This document shows positions 59,037-64,000 of a stretch of 64,000 bases of DNA, in pieces; position 1 is the first letter of the stretch; every line of letters starts with the position of its first letter. A model generated the notes under the pieces. That model did not search any database. It saw nothing but the letters and a program-made list of their open reading frames with translations, and was not told the origin of the DNA. Source of the DNA: Carettochelys insculpta. Its lineage: Eukaryota > Chordata > Testudines > Carettochelyidae. Location: positions 111,796,501 through 111,860,500 of the forward strand of contig NC_134137.1 in the NCBI RefSeq assembly GCF_033958435.1, in the 5' to 3' direction. The position numbers and the translations under genes were made by a program.

Positions 59037-60199
59037 AATAATATTATAAACTCTGTTTAATTCAGCATTAGTTCTATTCCCATGAAGGGATAATATAATA
59101 CAATACAAATACAATACAATTAAATTCTATACTCTGTTCTACTGTGTTGTATGTATAGTTCTCTGGCTAGCTTTTAAAATCTAGCCTCCTGTGCTTTACA
59201 ATAAATCTAGTGAGCTTGGGTTCCAAAATCTAAGCCGCAATGAGTGGAATCTGGGGCAGTCCCAGTCCACTAGTTTTATATGTTACTGTCTCTTTAAATT
59301 TATAACTTTGCTGTAGTCTTCTATACAAATACTTAGCACATATAGCAGCATGCAAAAATACAACAGAAACAATAAAGAATACACATTAGCTTACTCATGT
59401 TCTACAATAACTTAATTACTTCTATTTTTAACCAGTATTTTTATACCTCTTCCTTCCCACTCTGTGTCCAGGTGCTGGGCCTGCAGGTCTCTTGACACGA
59501 GAGCTGAGAAAATATGGCCAGCACAGGCGCGCTTTTATGGCGCTGCGCAAGGCCTGACAGAAAGAGGAGAGGATGGAAAAAAAAACAGGAGGAAAAAAGG
59601 ACCGACTTGGTTGACAAAAAAACCTCCTGTGGTAGATGGCCTTTGGTTCCCGTCACCGGCCACTGGCTGTGGTCAGTGGGGGGAAGGGCAGGACCGCTGC
59701 TGCAGTTTGTCCCCATGCAGGGCGCGCGCTTGTGAGGCGGTGGCACCTGCCAGGACAAACCCTCCGGTTAAAAAACACCAGAGCCTTCTAGGCTAGTGAC
59801 AAACAGCAGGTCTTCCACGTGTTCTCTTCTGATCTTCGACATCCCTCAGCAGCTGGGGAGCGATGATTGACACGCCGCTCGTCACCTTCTTTTCTTCGTT
59901 CTTCAAGTGATTTCAGCTCTTCTTCTCAGTCCTTTGTCTTCGTCCGGTCCGGTCAGCTGCTCCAACACAACTGAACTGGCCCGGCGTCCACTCTCAAATT
60001 TATAGAGCTACTGCGGACCTGGTTGAAAACCCCAACCTGTCAGGTCCGCATCCTGGTTGCCCCGGCAACCAGGTAACATTCCCTAATGTATATTCATAAA
60101 GCATCCTAAGTCTACCTATCAGCTTGTAGAATTTTAAACCTGAACTTATTAATATTAATGAGGCTTATGAATATTCATGTTAACTGACCTTCCCCAACA

Positions 60200-61289
60200 G
60201 TCACCTTATATACTTTGTATTATATATTCCTATGCAATGTTTTAAAACAACTTTATGGAGTAAATCTTTTATGAATTTTGTATAATTTTAATGGGGTTTG
60301 ATGGGGAATAAAGTCATCACTGATAACAGTGCAGATTTTTATTTTAAATGCTTGGTTCCTAAGGCTTTTTGGTTAAGATGAGGGGAAAGCCATACAGACA
60401 CCGCAGCCCATGGCCAGGGACATATTGGTCACCTCAGGATGAGGGTTTTTCAACACCTCTAAAGCAGTTTAAAATTTCTTTAGCTTCTATAATAAAAAAG
60501 GATTTTGCCTAGCATGCATGCCCTGTATTTTAAAAACAGCTTTTCTGTATGCAAGCATTGTTTTGTTTGTTTGGTTCTGTTTCCTTTTAAACATGTGGGT
60601 TCTTGAGGAAAGTCCAAAATATTCTGGAATCTGACTTCTTTTTCACTCTTTCATCCAGATTTTATTAGAAGAGTCTTTTCTAAGGCCAGAGGGTTTTCTG
60701 TTCTTATCTGAATGGGTCAGTCCTACATTCTACCTCCAGTTGTTTCAGATGTTTACCCTGAGCTATTATGGATGATGATTCCTTGTCTTTCCTGTGAGCC
60801 CTTTGGCAGTCCCTATGTTCAGAAACTTCTCTGACAACAGGGAGAACTCTATTATTCTTACTCCCTTCTCAGCTTCATCAAACAATCCAACTCCATCTTT
60901 TCTTACAAGTGAGGTTTCCTTCAGCTCCTTTAAGTTGCCTTTTAGTTTTCTTACTACTCTGTGGAGGTGTGAGGAGAGGCAGGAGGCGTGGGAGTGGGGA
61001 AGGCTTCCTTTAACACAATTATGATCTTACAATATTTGACAGCAAAAGATGAAAATAGGCCAAAGTATCGGTCCCTCACTGTTTCTTCCTTTACCAGAAG
61101 AACCTGGTTTATGTGCTTCTCTCTGTTATCCCTGGGTATGGAATATAGGACCTCACCATGCACCAATCACATAGGTGGAAGTTATCACCACTGCTGGTGT
61201 TTCTAGTCAGACAGGTAAAGTGAGATGTTGGGTCCTCCTGCTGCGTGGGGATACACAAATTTTTCTGGTGTTATCTGTTCTACTTTTAT
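60200..61289. other. No gene seen
   Basis: AT-rich to mixed. Frames at 60794-61024 (plus) and 60954-61166 (minus) have no recognisable family. Confidence 0.42.
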
Positions 61290-61490
61290 CAGAGAGATAG
61301 CTGTGTTAGTCTGTGTCTTCAAAAACAGCAAGAAGTCCCGTGGCACCTTATAGAACTAACAGATATTTTGGAGCATAAGCTTTCGTGAGCAAAGACTCAT
61401 GCATCTGACAAAGCAGGTCTTCCCCCACAAAAGCTTATGCTCCAAAATATCTGTTAATCTATAAGATGCCACAGGACTTCTCGCTGTTTC
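61290..61490. mobile_element. Second Penelope-type hairpin insertion, 8-bp target duplication
   Basis: Left arm (61326-61386: 'agaagtcccgtggcacctta' to 'tggagcataagctttcgtg') and right arm (61425-61489: 'aaaagcttatgctccaaa' to 'gccacaggacttctcgctg') are mirror images around a spacer of about 40 bp. ACTTTTAT lies on both sides (61282-61289 and 61491-61498). A different subfamily from the 25.3-kb hairpin, but the same architecture. Confidence 0.75.
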
Positions 61491-62048
61491 ACTTTTATTA
61501 CTCCTCCTTGATTTTTCAGACATTGTTTGATTATTTCATATATAAAGTACAGTCATCTGAAGGCTGTTCTCAAGAGACCTAATGACTCCCTGAAATTTGT
61601 GCTTGAGTAGAACTCTCTCCTAACCTTGCACCCAGGGAAGGAGATGACAGGAACATAGTTAAGATTGAATGTAGTGGACTATCCAAACATGTAATGTTGG
61701 ATCAGTTAAGGGAGATTAGCCAATTTTTTCAGTCAAATACAACTTAATATATCAGTAGATCAAAACTAAACATACTAGGCTTTTTCATTCTTCTCTGAGC
61801 AGCATTCCCATTCAATCTCCTATTCAAAGAAAGAACTTGGAATACCAGAGCTGTAATGCAGTCTGAGAATAGAAGCTAGGCTGCACAGCATCTCATCATC
61901 AAGTCTATACATTATAAAATGTATGTGCGCAAACTATTTTTAAACAGCCCAAGATAAGGCCTGAATATATTCAAAGTTAAAATTGGGTTACTGGTGGCTC
62001 ACCCAGGACCACTGACAGAGGAGGGCAGGGAAGAGCGGGGAAGGGGAA
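61491..62048. other. No gene seen
   Basis: Unassigned sequence between the hairpin and the CR1 end. Confidence 0.42.
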
Positions 62049-62164
62049 TCATAGAATACTAGAACTGGAAGGCACCTCAGGGGGTCATCGAGTCCAGTTC
62101 CATGCCCTCTTGGCAGGACCAAACACCATCTAGGTCATCCCCGGTAGGTGTCTATCTAACCTTC

Positions 62165-63216
62165 TGTTAGCCGGTGGCCAGGTAATGTGCGGTGAGGTAC
62201 TCCCCTGGGTCCTAAGCAACCCAGTTTTTTACTGTTAGAGCAGGCAGCTCCTAGCACACTCACCCACGGCCAGGGTGTAGTAACCAAACAGTTAAAGTTC
62301 TTTTGTTGTGCCGGCTGTGTTGCAGTGACAAAAGGGTTAACAAAATAGTTAGGCTTGGATCTTAACTAGTTACAAGTTTATTAAGCTACAGTTATAAGCA
62401 TGCGGTTATAAAAGGCTATTGTTTATTTCTTATATGCTAGCAAAGTACAGGTGTTAACAAGTTACGTTACAATCCAATACAAAGATATCTGTTATCATCT
62501 AACACAATGATACCTTGATACTAGTTACAGAGCTCTAATTCTTTAGCTGTGCACAAAAAAAGTCAGAGACCTAGCATGGGTGTATCTTACCCTCTCTGTG
62601 TCTCTCGATACCAGTGTAGCCAAGCCGGATCGGTCACTCAATTCTGCGGAAAGACGAATACAAGGTTGGGCGTCCCCAATAGTGGACCTCGGGAGGCAAT
62701 CACCTGACCCGACCAGCAGGTAGTTGGTTGAAATGCACTCAAAGTTAGAGTTCTGCTGGACCCATCTTTTATACCCCTTTTGGGTTATGTATTCTCTTTC
62801 TTATCTATGGTGCCAGATCATACTGGTCTGTCTTTGTGACTCCAGTTTGTTACAAGGGCATTTCTACTTAGTTTGCACTTGTAAGACAAGAGATAAACAA
62901 TTTAGGAGTACAGGACATTCTTTTGTGCGGGCGGGGCACGTCCCCTTCTGGGTGATTGTGTGTGTGCATCATATTGATCAATGCCAGCTGGGGTGATTTC
63001 TTGAGGGTCCACCCCCCCTCTCATGTTGACAGTCTGGCCTGTTAGCCTTCTAGCTGTACTTTCTGCTTCTCAGGGTCACGATAAACCAGCATATCTGGGC
63101 CTCAATGAGGGCATCAAAGACTGTGCTGTCAGCAGCCGTTTCCGTGCCCTGTGTGCTCCTCAGTGGCGGGGGGCAACGAGCAAGCTGGCTTGTAAGGGGG
63201 AGACTGTCTGGCTACA
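62165..63216 (-). mobile_element. Solo ERV LTR inside CR1, target duplication CCTTC
   Basis: The 1,052-bp unit begins TGTTAGCC and ends GGCTACA (inverted termini). CCTTC flanks both sides exactly (62160-62164 and 63217-63221). Removing it rejoins the CR1 text 'ctatctaaccttctcttaaa'. Orientation is minus: TATA box GGTATAAAAG at 62767-62777 (complement) and AATAAA signals downstream near 62385 and 62430. A 5-bp duplication suits an ERVL/ERV3-type or Gypsy-type integrase. No internal genes remain. Confidence 0.92.
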
Positions 63217-63858
63217 CCTTCTCTTAAATATCTCCAGCAATGGCAAATTCACAACCTCCCTAGGTAACTTATTCCAGTGTTCAACCAGCCTGAAAGTTGG
63301 GAATTTTTTCCTAATGTCTAATCTAAATCTCCCTAGCTGCAGTTTAAGCCCATTGCTCCTTGTCTCAAAGGCCAAGGAGAACAATTTTTCTCCCTTCTCC
63401 TTGTAACCCTCTTTGAGGCACTTGAAAACATGTCCCCTTTTCTCTTTTCCAAATTAAATAAGCCCAGCTCCTTCAGTCTTCCCTCATAGCTCATCATGTC
63501 TGGAACTTTAATCATTCTTGCTGCTCTTCTCTGGACCTTCTCCAATTTCTTCACATCTTTCTTGAAATGTGGTATCCAGAACTGGATGCAATACTCCAAT
63601 TGAGGCCTAATGAGCACTGAGTAGAGCAGAAGAATGACTTCTTGTGTCTTGCTTGCAACACTCCTGTTAATACATCCCAGAATCATGGTTTTTTTTTTTT
63701 GAAACAGCATCACACTGTTGACTCATATTTAGGTTGTGGTTTACTATGCCCCTCTCTGCAGTACTCTTTCTTAGACAGGCCCTTCCTATTCTACATATAT
63801 GAAGCTGATTGTTTCTTACTAAGTGGAGTACTTTGCATTTTCCCTTATTAAACTTCAT
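63160..63858 (-). pseudogene. CR1 reverse transcriptase, C-terminal part
   Basis: Minus strand: MKFNKGKCKVLHLVRNN (the 'fN..KC.vmhlG..n' motif), a frameshift near 63690 at the T11 run, then the thumb region listed for the host CR1, then SLAFETRSNGLKLQLGRFRL and LVEHWNKLPREVVNLPLLEIFKRR (the conserved 'r.v..WN.LP..vv...sle.FK..' end). The stop lies in CR1 3' UTR sequence next to the LTR. About 230 codons, two frames. Confidence 0.82.
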
Positions 63859-64000
63859 CCTGTTTACCTCAGACCATTTCTCCAGTTTGTCCAGATCATT
63901 TGAGTTATGAGCCTATCCTTCAAAGCAGTTGCAACTCCTCCCAGCTTGGTATCATCTGCAAACTTAATAAGCTTACTCTCTATATGAATATTGAAATTAT

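Larger units (their letters stand above)
58127..60199 (-). mobile_element. Long LTR-like unit, minus orientation
   Basis: On the minus strand the unit begins TGTTGGGGAAGG, has a TATA-like TCTATAAATTTGAG (59995-60008), a GC-rich leader, and a long AT-rich section. It then has a poly(A) signal in 'ccttaaataaactgg' (58385-58399) and ends '...cagtttccccaattgcacg' with ACA at 58129-58127. TG...CA ends, promoter and poly(A) signal fit an LTR. However, about 1.6 kb would lie between promoter and poly(A), which is very long for R. Internal 248-bp-spaced repeats and a terminal hairpin are present. I could not match a target duplication, and there is no recognisable gag, pol or env text. Boundaries are provisional. 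Confidence 0.5.
62049..64000 (-). mobile_element. CR1 LINE, antisense, split by a solo LTR; runs off the window
   Basis: 'tcatagaatactagaactgg' at 62049 is the complement of the CR1 octamer end. After the LTR, CR1 text resumes with 'ctcttaaatatctccagc'. The minus-strand frame at 63333-63713 is unusually intact: RSVASKTQEVILLLYSVLIR, then QLEYCIQFWIPHFKKDVKKL, EKVQRRAARMI and EGRLKELGLFNLEKRKGDM. This is the C-terminal third of CR1 RT, and an upstream frame continues to 63858 (MKFNKGKCKVLHLVRNN). It is less decayed than the CR1 at 51.7 kb. The 5' part is beyond the right edge. Confidence 0.9.

Noticed and set aside
58117..60203. Target duplication GTGAC/GTCAC around the long LTR-like unit
   Set aside because: The two 5-mers are reverse complements rather than direct repeats and are not both adjacent to TG...CA ends, so I do not count them as a duplication.
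1..64000. CRISPR array, prophage, toxin or bacterial operon
   Set aside because: No regularly spaced identical repeats, no ribosome-binding-site gene strings, and pervasive vertebrate LINE/MITE content.

Overview
This window reads as vertebrate, non-coding, repeat-dense nuclear DNA. The repeat mix points to a sauropsid, most likely a turtle (a crocodilian is possible): CR1 LINEs with ATTCTATG-type 3' ends, many Harbinger-like elements ending near GGCTATGTCTACAC, RTE- and L2-like LINE pieces, a Penelope-like element with a GIY-YIG domain, and solo ERV LTRs. The assignment rests on recognised repeat families, not on a host gene. I found no host exon, tRNA, rRNA, CRISPR array or bacterial-type operon. 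Nearly all long open frames are transposon relics or chance frames.

Layout. 1-2.4 kb: the end of a two-gene Harbinger-like transposon. 4.0-4.5 kb: a near-perfect palindromic MITE. 5.2-7.5 kb: a decayed CR1 carrying a MITE. 8.2-12 kb: a 60-bp MITE relic, a CR1 3' end, a MITE, and a second CR1 carrying two MITEs. 12.2-15.1 kb: an almost complete Harbinger-like transposon, with a DDE transposase pseudogene that keeps a recognisable intron, and a convergent Myb/SANT-like gene. 16.5-26.2 kb: further MITEs, an RTE/BovB-like 3' fragment, a GC-rich block, CR1 ends, and a composite element holding a Penelope hairpin and half of another MITE. 28.9-32.9 kb: a Penelope fragment, MITEs and small repeats. 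34.6-39.7 kb: an L2-like relic and a near-full-length RTE-type LINE with only a few lesions.

42.8-45.1 kb: a Penelope-like element with direct repeats, split by a MITE inside its GIY-YIG region. 45.2 kb: a TA-flanked MITE. 47.9-49.8 kb: a 1.85-kb non-autonomous element. 49.9-53.8 kb: an RTE fragment split by a solo LTR, then an antisense CR1 carrying a TA-flanked MITE and abutted by another MITE. 55.2-57.3 kb: GC-rich sequence with a minisatellite and a long TG tract. 58.1-60.2 kb: an unusually long LTR-like unit. 61.3 kb: a second Penelope hairpin. 62.0-64.0 kb: an antisense CR1 split by a 1,052-bp solo LTR with a perfect 5-bp target duplication.

The main biological content is the order of insertion. 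CR1, RTE and Penelope copies came first. Harbinger-like MITEs, TA-family MITEs, Penelope hairpins and LTRs then landed in them. Several target duplications can be read exactly, and in the clearest cases removing the insert restores the older element. The RTE-type LINE at 36-39.7 kb looks like one of the younger insertions.
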